NCBI GenBank assembly: GCA_008690995.1
Contig: VRMN01000006.1
Location: forward strand, 911,139-975,138
Source of the DNA: Porphyridium purpureum
Taxonomy: Eukaryota; Rhodophyta; Bangiophyceae; Porphyridiales; Porphyridiaceae
DNA: 64,000 bases
Direction: 5' to 3'
The notes under the pieces were generated by a model, which was not told the DNA's origin, ran no database searches, and saw only the letters and a program-made list of their open reading frames with translations. Every line of letters starts with the position of its first letter. Positions within the stretch are counted from its first letter, which is position 1. Positions 32,501 to 40,942 of this stretch are shown here, in pieces. Made by a program: the position numbers and the translations under genes.

Positions 32501-34172
32501 CTCCAACGCCCAAGCCGTAATTCCACTCAGCGAGCTGGTAATAAAAGAGAGCTGCCTTACGGTGCGCTCCTAAAAAGTCGTGAAACAGTGCAAGCGCTCC
32601 CCAAATGTGCATTTTGCGGGAAAAACTTGCATTCGCCGAAATCTGCACCGCGTAGCTTGCCACCTCGAGCGCCTTGAAGCGCCACGAGGGGACGTTGCCC
32701 AAGAAAAAGCAAAGCCGAAGCGCCGCGCTCAGCTCCAACGTGCGTGCGCGTTTCCGCGCGTACAGGCGCAGCACTTCCGAGTAGCCATCGACGATGTTTG
32801 TCACCAGATCCGGCGGCAGATTCAGATGCACGACGGGCGGCGGGAAGGGCTTGGAACTGCCGCGTGGATCTTTTGCACGGCGTGCGTTCGCCAGCGGATA
32901 CGCATATGGCGGCACGCTCTCGTCACCAGAGAACTCGGCGAGAATGTTAGACACGTCAAACGGGGCACGCGAAGCACAAAATCCTTCTTGAGCGAGCAAT
33001 GCAGCGGCCGCCCCTTCCATGGCCCCGGCAATCCATAGGCGGTCCGAGTTGGCTCGTGCGCGTTCTGCGGCCGCATTGTAGCTCCGCAAGGCGTCCACGC
33101 ACGCGCCGAGGAGCATATAAAAATCTCCCTGCAGCTTTTGGACCCGTCCATCGCGGCGCTTATTGAGTTTCGTCTGGGACTCGGCGGCGGCGTGTAGACC
33201 GCTGCCAGAATATGAGGCGGAAACATTGGAAGCCCCGCTGCCGGACTGATCCTTATGACTTGCCCCCGAGTGGTCAAGATATGTCAAAAGCGGTTCGGTG
33301 CTGTTGGGCGAGGTTGTGGCAACCATTGCGCGCTCAATCGAGTCAAGGACGCTCGCAACAAATGGAAGTAATTGCACGCGAATTTCGGCTCGCAGGGTAC
33401 TGGAGCCCGAACTGTTGTTGCCGCTACTGCTCTCGACCACAAACTCGGATGACACCTCTGGGCTGCTGGAACCCCATAGCTTGGCACCGCGCGGCGACAT
33501 GATAATGAGTAGCTTCCTGATCAACACGCCCTTAAATTGGGTGGCAACCACGTCAAGGTCTTCCCGAGCGCCGCGTATGGCAGCCTGTTGAGCCAATAGG
33601 TCATCCTGGACCGAAGCATCTGAGATGTCTGCAATGCCCAGGATGCCCCATATGCGTTTGGCGACATGGAAGCTTTCCCACTCGGACGTGGCGGGCACCA
33701 GTACCGCACCGGCAGGCGTCTTGTGGCAGATTTCGTACCGCAACAAGATTTTTACCTCGTCACGAAGCGATGCGTCGAACCCAGCGCGCTCACGCCGTCG
33801 GCTTGGGTTTCGGTTGTCATGATCTTGTGCGGTCTGATTCGCAGACTGAGTGGAATGGGCTGACTTGCTGTTTGGATGAGAGTTGGGCTGCCCTGGCAGA
33901 TACGACGTATTACCAGCCGATGCACCGCCGCCCAATCCGCTTGTGGCAACTGCAGATGACACATCTGCGCCGCTGCCGCCGTCACGGTACAAATGGCGGC
34001 CTGCTCGGCGACGAATGTCCGAGCCGTTGTCCGGGATGGCAGAGATGGGAATCTCGCGTAAGCCCATCAGCTCGTCCGCCACGCGAGTGAAGCGCGCGCG
34101 CTTGACAAAGCGCGTCGGCACCACCACCACGCGGATGGAGGAAAAGTCGAAGATCGAATCCGCGGAGATCAT
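29511..34172 (-). CDS. TRAPPC9: TRAPP-II complex subunit, Trs120/TRAPPC9 family
   Basis: 1,553 aa from the ATG at 34172 (a GTG precedes it; the frame is closed just upstream by a TAG). TRAPP-II acts as a Golgi Rab exchange factor. The N terminus IRVVVVPTRFVKRARFTRVA is the Trs120 start motif. Other family features are ETPAGAVL-type RYEICHKTPAGAVL, WESFHVAKRIWGILGIADIS, a tetratricopeptide-like middle (RLYARKRARTLELSAALRLC, FLGAHRKAALFYYQLAEW), then Ig-like C-terminal segments such as VVGEPARVELEFETCLKVP. Ser/Gly/Asn-rich low-complexity inserts, the longest at about residues 690-790, account for the large size. A 398-codon open frame on the opposite strand (31060-32256) is a shadow. Confidence 0.85.
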   Translation of the reverse strand: MISADSIFDFSSIRVVVVPTRFVKRARFTRVADELMGLREIPISAIPDNGSDIRRRAGRHLYRDGGSGADVSSAVATSGLGGGASAGNTSYLPGQPNSHPNSKSAHSTQSANQTAQDHDNRNPSRRRERAGFDASLRDEVKILLRYEICHKTPAGAVLVPATSEWESFHVAKRIWGILGIADISDASVQDDLLAQQAAIRGAREDLDVVATQFKGVLIRKLLIIMSPRGAKLWGSSSPEVSSEFVVESSSGNNSSGSSTLRAEIRVQLLPFVASVLDSIERAMVATTSPNSTEPLLTYLDHSGASHKDQSGSGASNVSASYSGSGLHAAAESQTKLNKRRDGRVQKLQGDFYMLLGACVDALRSYNAAAERARANSDRLWIAGAMEGAAAALLAQEGFCASRAPFDVSNILAEFSGDESVPPYAYPLANARRAKDPRGSSKPFPPPVVHLNLPPDLVTNIVDGYSEVLRLYARKRARTLELSAALRLCFFLGNVPSWRFKALEVASYAVQISANASFSRKMHIWGALALFHDFLGAHRKAALFYYQLAEWNYGLGVGAISGSSAGTMSTTVNSSATINTSRAYVASFLLARCAEQFCDEQWTALKCAVLSEAAALSADLGMFHEAISYCEHVLRLSSSLHFCGANGVSAPAPVATLPPLSQTAKTRVTNTLSTIASPGSTSGIGPKVLSSSASSVVAGSSMNTSNGGSLGGGSGADRPVQGRSSSAATSSLLVSGKTSPAGGSGLVPALDPATQMGLAVMTWMTSVSPFVRGDIEHELALSRSSCAALSAAAVPAFRSEPDSMADEQLVTVTRCRPLGSARAELFTATHEEAADAKDGIVAWAGEGESVNASASSAASPFLYSAFDAAAAALQSSSTNGALASWVVGEPARVELEFETCLKVPLECELVSLLCSPALRDKSKEPNGPHDDADEGDLELLLSSRHLLSVAPLTFTVAGSRAQLPCCKRRTSVFATATPLHDGALQLTGVVLRLFGGVINLIRFARPELNANAAGKGSRALRTCLQPNAVEVLPAMSQCTLQIGRDALCLSESAGLGVGTDTSESKSHVQELSLFHGERADVYLRLSCTGPAPVHASVFVASDPQHVAVLDGESGAEWRHPVEVSALRGSHVLKLTLKAHLQSPSVNAARTGATGRAGNSAGGSSSSVLSFRVAHALALDSGSIITKQDAQGKQQLRATIRRISELHLRLHVWPLISVRALQLSPWSMFGTQRLAHGCGMFASFHVHNHVNHLIQLRLQRRVRAPDKSLNSVVERHAGTFHPSGVSAYAQRGAIEPPLPLPGSCRTVYEVEFDLQAAMNSDGSSSGSGEQGDEQGLAKQTKHNAFSEQFELSWELVGTALHRTGTASLDELDTEFERLKGETSRVSMFACHLDLLPASNSTTRTADCDERRSPSPSLPSSPSQPAVGLTPALQLGRSRSTLRRGSFVRVLLSVSPYGNAVNTARQCTVLVRVMHEDMHLRPGTGSGLEDASVLRPGEDFVLVGSDRVTFDPSTVGESLQHSFLICFLTVGSFALESVSDDGFLCGALSSRRVYIV

Positions 34173-34419
34173 CACATACGTGTCCTACGAGCGTGTCTTG
34201 TCGCCCGAAGGAACGTCCACACGACGGCCGTCACGGCAGCGCCGGTGGCGAGCAACTGCAAAGCTCACTTTGGCGCCTGCCGCGCGCTCTAGTTTGGAAA
34301 GCCACGGATCTTTCTCTCGTCCACTTGTGGTCGCCGCACCCAGCGCACGCCTGATGCCGTCACCCGGGCGCACATGGACCGCCTAGGTACAGTTGCCAGA
34401 TCTTTGGGTTCTGAACTGA

Positions 34420-35856
34420 AGTGCGACCAAATCGGATAGGGGACAGTACCTTTTTTCAAGTTTTACAGGTAAAATGATCTGCTTTACTATAAAAAGGATA
34501 GAGGTCCGGTGAACAGGGAATATGAAGGAGGTCAAAACGGATAGGGGACACGGCACATTTCTGGCCATTACTCAGCCATAGAGAATCGGAATTGGTCGCG
34601 GTTTCCTTGCACGCACGCGCCTCAAAGATACGCACAGTTAAATATTCGTTTCGGCAGCGACGCGTACAAATTGGCCATCACAGGCTGGTCCAAAGTCTCC
34701 CAAGCCTGTAAAATGGCATTCTTGAGCTCTAGCACCGTCTGATACTGCCTTGCACCCTCGTAAACCTTGCGCGCTAGTATCCCCCACAGGTTTTCGATAA
34801 TATTGAAGTCCGGCGAGTACGCTGGCCAGTCTAGAAGCTCCACATTCTCGTCATTCATGAAATTCTTAACCAGGCGACTTGTGTGCACTGGCGCGTTATC
34901 CTGCTGAAAAACCATGTTCGGGCCCACCATCTGACGGCAACGGTTCAGCAGTGTCCTCTCGAAGCATGGAAACATATTTTGCAGCCGTAAATGACCCCTA
35001 AATAAAATGCCGGTGAATCTTTCCTCTTGCAGAAATTGCACCCCAAACCATGCATCCACCGCCGCCGGAATGTCGCGACTGAAGTTCTGGAACGTCCGCC
35101 GCACGCTCAACCCACGTCTTGTGGAAACCATCGGGTCCGTCCAGGTTGAACTTCTTTTCGTCAGTGAACACAATTGCGGCCCAATTGGTCTGTTCCAGCT
35201 GATGATGCCTGGCCCAGGCCAGCCTCTTAAGCTTGCGATTGAGTGCCAGTGGCGGACAAGCTGGAATTTTGCGGTATGCATGCGTGACACTCATTGCCTT
35301 CCTGATTGTCGTCAAACTTTGGATTGGTTTAGCTCCACGAATTCGCAGAGCTGCTTGAACCTGACGTGCCGTGTGAATGTTCGGAAGCTTGGCGATGTTA
35401 AAAATCTTCGTTTTGACTGCCTCAGTCAGCTTTAAATCGTTCACATTGGCATATTTCTGGCAGTAGTCGTTTGGAGCCGACAAATAGCGGGAAACCACGT
35501 TCTTCGAGCGCCCAATTTTGGTCGCAATGGCTCTCACGCTGTTGCTCGACTCTCGGAGACCCTGGATACGTCCTTTCCCCTCGCCCGTAAGGCCAATATT
35601 GCGCCCCATGGAGTCAAAATGGAGCTCATTACGAGCTGCGATGGATCCACACTTTTCCGCTTACACTGAACCGCCAATGTCCGAGATATTTCGCTTCCAC
35701 GCAGTGTCCCCTATCCGTTTTGAGCCACAAATTTCGTCATAACCGTTGCAGACGAACCCCGCCGTTCTACTTTTATAGCAAAAGATCAAAATTTACCATT
35801 AATTAACTATTTTTTCTGAAACATTTGACTGTCCCCTATCCGATTTGGTCGCACCT
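34420..35856 (-). mobile_element. Tc1/mariner-type transposon, IR/DR family, copy 1
   Basis: A 1.44-kb element. The right end GGTCGCACCT is followed by TA; the left end is GTGCGACCAAATCGGATAGG with one base lost. Each terminal inverted repeat carries two direct repeats: an outer one CGGATAGGGGACAGT (left 34433, right inverted about 35828) and an inner one AACGGATAGGGGACAC (left 34536-34551, right inverted 35704-35719), about 100-125 bp apart. This is the IR/DR layout known from Sleeping Beauty-like Tc1 elements. It carries one transposase gene on the minus strand. A second copy of the family lies at 58754-60192. Confidence 0.85.
34622..35609 (-). pseudogene. Tc1-type transposase, one frameshift (copy 1)
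   Basis: The ORF from the ATG at 35609 encodes the HTH domains (GEGKGRIQGLRESSNSVRAI, KNVVSRYLSAPNDY) and the first catalytic Asp in VFTDEKKFNLDGPDGFHKTW, then GGGGCMVWGAISARG. At about 35020-35030 the frame changes. The second half reads ERFTGILFRGHL, VFQQDNAPVHTSRLVKNFM and LDWPAYSPDFNIIENLWGIL: the second Asp and the Glu of a DD34E triad, ending NLYASLPKRIFNCAYL at 34622. All three catalytic acids survive; the single frameshift inactivates the copy. The two frames overlap over 34998-35290. Confidence 0.85.
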
Positions 35857-35959
35857 TAGGTTGTCCCATTCACGGTAAAAGCGATCAGGGTCAGGTGGCA
35901 AGGTGACAAAGGTGGTTGAAGACGAAGCTATCAAGACCGCTCGTACTTGAGACGCCTGA

Positions 35960-37350
35960 TTCAAACATCATGTTCAGCGGTGTCCTAAGACACCGTGCAT
36001 CGGGTTTCCCCGGCAGGGTCAGGCTCCAATGCTGGGGAAAGAAATCCCCAGCGCTTTGTGATTGCGCAAGAAAATATTTTTTGCGCCATTGATATTGCGG
36101 TCCATGACCGCTTCACACGTACTAGAACGGCACCTAGAAGTCTTAGCGCCGCCCAGATTCGCGTGTTTGGTTCCCTACGCGTTGCACGTGTTTAAGGTAT
36201 AGGTCTCATTGACAAGCACCTGTTTCGAAGTGCTTTTCGTGCATTAAATGGAATTCGTCTTTGGACGCGGTATTAGCCCTAGGGGAACATCTGACGCGCT
36301 ACCTTGGAACGTTTCTTGTGTTCACGACGGCGGACCATGTTGGAAACCGCGAACGTGGGCAACAGGATAAGGTCACACTCGCGCACCAGGAATGCGGTGA
36401 TTTACTTGTGGACCTCATCCACTAGGTTGCATATACGGTCATGTTCACAGCGTGCGGCTGGGCGCAGCGCGCAGCGCCGGTGCGCGTTCTCCACGGTTGC
36501 AATCTTGGACATCAAAATCGTCCAAGCCCTTGCAGAGTCGGAAAAAGCGACCGATGTCGCCAACTCCCCACGGATATAGCGCGACTCTGACTCGGGTCGA
36601 AAAGCGTCTGGAGGTTCGGACGCCCGGGTCTAATGTAACAAGACGCTGTTGCACATCACTTTGACTTTGGTTTTCGGCCGTGTTTTGAGCTGGCGATTGT
36701 TGCTGTTGCTGTCGCAGTTGCTGTCGCAGTTGCTGCCGTGGTAACAGTTCCGGCTTTAGGCTGAGCGGTGTGTACCTGTGTGGTATGCACAGATACAACT
36801 TGTTCGTCGGTGTTCGCTGCAGACGACAATACATATTACTGTGCTCACACGACACAGCGACACCTCGACCTGTCCACAACCACACTGGTGCGGTCCACGG
36901 CAGCTACAGAAAAACGCAGTCTGCGTGTTGCTCGATCCATTCCTTGCGAATATAAATAGACTCACTCGCGTGAGCCTTTCGTGAGCGAAAACCGAGCCTG
37001 AGATGCGATGCATTTCCCCCTGCCACATTGCTGTGGCATGCTTCAAACGCCGCAATTGCATCCGCACACGGCCCATCCCGAATACCATATGGAATAGACC
37101 TGAGCCACGGGTTGGCACCGACATTCTCACTGCTGTTGTTCACCAGCTTAAACCGCAGATACTGTACCCAGCTCACGGTGGTAACACCACTTCGCCGACC
37201 TGCGTCCGCCGCTGGACTGATTAGAAGCGCGACGCAGTGATTATACGTCCACCGAGCAGCACCGAACAGCTGAAGTATACGCTGATGGTCCACTCGGCGG
37301 ACGGGACTCACCTTGAATTTTGAGGCGGCTATAGCTTCGCCCCACCGCGT
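35960..37350 (-). pseudogene. Decayed Fanzor (eukaryotic TnpB-like RNA-guided nuclease)
   Basis: Minus-strand pieces in TnpB/Fanzor order. 37350-36907: KFKVSPVRRVDHQRILQLFG, ARWTYNHCV, then PWLRSIPYGIRDGPCADAIA and FRSRKAHASES, the OrfB N-terminal domain. A TAG at 36904-36906 is followed in frame by the WED-like YCRLQRTPTNKLYLCIPHRY (36831-36772), RuvC-I VTLDPGVRT (Asp at 36628-36630) and WGVGDIGRFFRLCKGLDD. After a frame change near 36450: NLVDEVHK, then stop 36402, FLVRECDLILLPTFAVSNM, REHKKRSKVARQMF, and stops at 36279 and 36273. After a further frame change at about 36220: VNETYTLNTCNA-stop-G, CRSSTC and RuvC-III MDRNINGAKNIFLR (36105-36064). The RuvC-III acid is Asn instead of Asp (36094-36096). 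RuvC-II shows the Fanzor-type LLPTF instead of a Glu motif. Length fits a roughly 450-aa compact Fanzor. No intact copy is in the window. Confidence 0.85.
35978..36052 (-). ncRNA. Candidate guide-RNA scaffold (omega-RNA-like) at the Fanzor 3' end
   Basis: Three hairpins cluster at and past the end of the Fanzor reading frame, read on the minus strand: GCTGGGGA/TCCCCAGC with a 6-nt loop (36031-36052, perfect 8 bp), CGGG/CCCG with a 4-nt loop (36001-36012), and CGGTGTC/GACACCG with a 4-nt loop (35978-35995, perfect 7 bp). In TnpB and Fanzor loci the guide RNA scaffold overlaps the 3' end of the ORF and runs to the element's right end, which is this position. The stems are intact although the ORF is not. 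That it is transcribed or was a guide scaffold is inference. Confidence 0.5.
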
Positions 37351-37791
37351 TTAACCGCCGTTATTTCCTTGTCACACGGCAGCTGTAGACGCCCTTCCGC
37401 GCCCACCCGCATCTCCGGGAGCTGATTTCCAACCGATGTTCGTGGCCAGGTTACGGGAAGGACTGATGAGCTAGCCCGTCACGCGCCGATCGGCCACCGC
37501 TTCCTTACCTTGCACACTGTTGAAAAAGCGAACTCGCCCGATGATGGACGATTGAGGGGGCGCGAGCGAGCGTACGACCTGCTGATTAGCAAGAGGTCGG
37601 CGCGACCGGTAACCGGAACGAGAGCGACCCGACCGGACGGTCGCGCGGAGGGTGCGATGGTCCCGGCCTTCGCGGCTGCTCTAAAGGGCTGGCGCAGCCG
37701 CGCGGAGCAGTATTTGCCTGTCTTTAGAGTTAGAGGCTTCAGTATTTATCATCGGAATTTATTGGTACTATAAAAGAGGCTTCTCGGAACA
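37351..37791. other. Intergenic upstream of the Fanzor relic
   Basis: This 441-bp region should contain the other end of the Fanzor-bearing element, but no terminal repeat or recombinase gene was recognised. A TATA-like CTATAAAAGA lies at 37768-37777, pointing to the + strand. Confidence 0.35.
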
Positions 37792-38230
37792 ATGGCGTTT
37801 GCTTATAGTGGAGCGGTTGCACCTGTGGGTCCGGGCTTATTGGATTTTCCACACACACGAAACCACGTCGATTTTGTGCGCGAGCAGAATGCGCCGTCCG
37901 CGTACTCTTTCGACGCGGCCGCGGTTAGCGACCAGGTCAACGCTGAGATGGCAGCCGATGCTTTGGACCAGAATGGTCTTGCTTCCTCCTGGTCACCCCG
38001 CCATACTCGCTCGCCGTCGCCTTGCCGAAGGACGCTCTGGCACAGGCGCCGCTTTGCTCTGCGACTCGCCCGCCGTGCCGCTCGCCGCCCGCGTGCGTGC
38101 GCGCATCTTGAGACGGAGACACGCCTCCTTCGCATCGTGTCGCGCGATGTTCTTGTTCAAGTGCGAGCCAGCCAAACTTCTTCCACGACAATTGAAACCT
38201 CTGGCAACGTGCATAAACATCGTGAAATAA
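37792..38230 (+). CDS. Unresolved small gene, two candidate frames
   Basis: Two overlapping + frames look partly coding. One opens with the ATG at 37792 (MAFAYSGAVAPVGPG..., natural for about 65 residues, then Arg-rich). The other, one base ahead, ends at 38230 with AMFLFKCEPAKLLPRQLKPL and could start at the ATG at 37973 (85 aa). A TATA-like box at 37768-37777 is only 15 bp from the first ATG, so a transcript starting about 30 bp downstream of it would miss that ATG and favour the second frame. A frameshift joining the two near 37970 is also possible. No family is recognised. Confidence 0.3.
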
Positions 38231-38800
38231 AAGCTGTGTTTTTGATTTCAGGGGTTTGCAGGTTCTAAGGAAAAAAATCAACTGCTATAAAGCGTCTTAC
38301 CAACTCAACTTTCTTGCTGTCTGCGCGCATCCAGCCCGGCTGCGATGTGCCCTGACCCACATAGATGCCTCACGGGTGCTCTGCCTTTTGATGGACCACA
38401 ACTACACTTTAATTCGACATTGCAAACCACGACATACCCTTTCGCTCGCAGAGGATGCTCCATGGAACACGTCTCGGCATGGGTCGTTGCCTGCCGTGTG
38501 TGTGCGGACACGCGCGCATCAATCTTCCCACCTGGAATCCGAAAACGGTTTCATTTCAAATCTATCGGTTAACCGTTAAACCGATGTGGCGGAGAAAATT
38601 AAGTTTTTGCTGACTCGCACATCAACCGGAAAGTGACAGACATGTGGCGCGCGCAGGGTGAAGATTGGCACGACAAGACGAACGCGAAGAATCGTAATCG
38701 TTTCCACGCCATCCTCTCTGGTCGAACCTAGCAGCCAGAGGCAACCTCGCTGGTCCGCGGCGTCGGCTGATCACGTGGCGTCGTTCGCACCGGGATAGTG
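38231..38800. promoter_or_regulatory. Upstream region of the GT61-like gene with Myb-like cluster
   Basis: At 38541-38583 lie AAAACGGTTT and CGGTTAACCGTTAAACCG, a dense cluster of AACSGTT cores that includes the exact 13-mer AACCGTTAAACCG (38571-38583) also found in the ETF-QO/PNPase promoter. It is about 220 bp before the start codon at 38801. Nothing else was recognised in this 570-bp region. Confidence 0.45.
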
Positions 38801-40165
38801 ATGGGGCTGGGTGTCGCTTGCGCTCACATCGAGCAGACATTTCTGTCCGTCAGCCCAGAAAATCTCGCCGGCAACCCGTCCGCTGGTATCACAACGGTGC
38901 GCTTCGAGTATGAGGCGGCGCCAGAGTACATGGAGAAACCCGAGATACTGCCGGGCACGTTCGACGGCAACGGCTTTGATCGTGGGTTGGCGCTGGCGCG
39001 ATTGCGGCCGATCATGAACCCAAACCATTTTTTACATGATTTTTTCTTTGTGATTATTTTCTGGATCGCCCAGTGCTCGGGGCAGCGTGGTGGTGCCCTG
39101 GAGCGTATCACAACATGCTCTGCCGACCGGCAGCGTCATCATTCTGGCCAGAATGGGAAGACTTGCAACGTCGACGTCTCACTCCCATTTCTTGACGGCC
39201 CAGCTTTGTTCGAATGCGGCGAGACTATTTCACTTCTGGATCAAGGCTGGCAGGACATGGCAACAAGCTCCGGTGTCGGCTTACAACTTCGCGACTTTGA
39301 GCATCACCCTCGGCTATTCCCGGACATTTCTTCGAAAGCATGCACCGGGACACATGCGTTTGCAGGCAGTATATCCTACTTTGCTGCAAAGTTCCTCCTG
39401 GCAAGTGTCAACTCTGCCGGAGGTATTGTCGAGCTTCGCAGCCGGCCACCGGAAGCCACACTTCCATGGGAGGCAGAGGTCGCGCCGCATAAACAAAGAA
39501 CACAGGAGCAGACGCTGCTGCGGTTTGTTGTGGGGCACCGTCATCGCGAGGAACTTCGGCGGCTACGCGTCAAGGGTGCGCGCACGCTCAAGCGGAAGGA
39601 GGCGATTGCGCAGTTTCGCACATTTGTGCTTGAGCAGCTCAAAATGGAAAAGGAGGCGCGCGCAGGTAGCGCTGGGTCGACGTGTCGTATTTTACTCTAC
39701 ACGCGTAATGAAAGCGGAACACACGCGCGTGTTTGGGTTGACGCAGCCGACGTACAGAAGAACATTATGCGCGACTTCCCGCACGCGCGCGTGCTGCTAC
39801 TGCACGCTCTGCCTCCGCGTTTTGCGGATGCCGTGGCTCTGTTTGCTGGCACGGATGTCTTGGTGTCGCTTCATGGTGGCTGGGAGCCCAATGTTATGTT
39901 CATGCCGGATGACGCGGTGGTATTCAATACACCCAAGCATTGCAGCAGCGATACAGGGAAGCAAAGCGGGCCGAATAGATGGTGGATGCGCTCACTGCAG
40001 CTTATTCTGAACGGCCTTCGTGTGCACTGGCTCAACTGTAGCACCGGACAGGAATCTCCCAGCCATTTTCCTGAAGGTAGACGCGAAGCGACAATGTACC
40101 GCTTGCTCGGAGCGTATGACACCATAAAAGACGTGCTCACCACTCAAGTGCGAGCGTGCTTTTGA
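38801..40165 (+). CDS. GT61-like (DUF563) glycosyltransferase, probable
   Basis: 454 aa from the ATG at 38801 (a GTG is adjacent; a stop lies 30 bp upstream). A hydrophobic stretch HDFFFVIIFWIAQ at about residue 80 may anchor it in the Golgi. The C-terminal part reads like the GT61/DUF563 core: RILLYTRNESGTHARVW, then IMRDFPHARVLLLHALPPRF and LFAGTDVLVSLHGGWEPNVM followed by FMPDDAVVFN, matching the family's H-G-x3-N-x-x-F-M-x2 block. GT61 enzymes transfer xylose, arabinose or GlcNAc in the Golgi; the sugar cannot be told here. The N-terminal 80 residues before the hydrophobic stretch are unusual for a type-II enzyme, so they may be cytosolic or the true start may differ. Confidence 0.65.
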   Translation: MGLGVACAHIEQTFLSVSPENLAGNPSAGITTVRFEYEAAPEYMEKPEILPGTFDGNGFDRGLALARLRPIMNPNHFLHDFFFVIIFWIAQCSGQRGGALERITTCSADRQRHHSGQNGKTCNVDVSLPFLDGPALFECGETISLLDQGWQDMATSSGVGLQLRDFEHHPRLFPDISSKACTGTHAFAGSISYFAAKFLLASVNSAGGIVELRSRPPEATLPWEAEVAPHKQRTQEQTLLRFVVGHRHREELRRLRVKGARTLKRKEAIAQFRTFVLEQLKMEKEARAGSAGSTCRILLYTRNESGTHARVWVDAADVQKNIMRDFPHARVLLLHALPPRFADAVALFAGTDVLVSLHGGWEPNVMFMPDDAVVFNTPKHCSSDTGKQSGPNRWWMRSLQLILNGLRVHWLNCSTGQESPSHFPEGRREATMYRLLGAYDTIKDVLTTQVRACF

Positions 40166-40942
40166 TGCTTCACATCATAGTTAGACGCGTTCCGGACGGA
40201 ACGGCCGATGTCGGGCGTCAGATTTGCATCACGGCACCAAAATTGGAAATGGGCCCGCCCAGTAATGCGAGATTCCGAGTGCACTCCACTGCGACCACCA
40301 ACGCATTTTGTGAGTTGTACTCCATCAACGGGCGTGGTGCAGAGGCGCGTTCAGTCGAAAAGAAAGGGCCTGGCAGGCTCAATGGCGTAAAATCACCTTT
40401 GCTTGACAGCTGCACTTTTTGACCGGAAAACACAAAGCTCATCGGATATGTTCACGAGTATATGCTGTTCCAACCCGTGCACCCCTTTTCCGATTGCCGC
40501 GATGGCATCGGAGCGCATACACGACTTGAGAGCCTTTTTGCTTCGCAAATTACGATAGCGAAACACTCAAGCACTCTCACACGTACACATACCCATGCTG
40601 TCGTGCGGATGGCCGCCACCCGACAGCACGGCGTGCCTGGACAACGTGCGCCGCGTCGTTGCCAAACGCGAGAGCGCATGCATCGTGCTTGAGCGTCATG
40701 GTGCGCGCCGGAATCCGCTGCGCGATTGTGCTTCAGTATCGGCACCTTGATGGCGGTTATCCTTGCTTCAACCCTAGCCCTTGTTCTTGGGTGTCGGCTC
40801 GAGAAAGCGAATGTGGGACACAGAGGGAGCTACGCCTCAAGTCCGTCAAGCGAGTAACCGGCGTCTGAGGCAACGGCCAGGGGCCATTGTCTTCCACTTG
40901 GAAAGACCGGGTTCTCGAGGAGATTGATTCACTGCACACGCC
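40166..40942. other. Intergenic, nothing recognised
   Basis: This 777-bp gap lies between two + strand genes. Short CA/ACAC-rich stretches occur around 40565-40600. No coding region, RNA or repeat family was identified. Confidence 0.35.
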
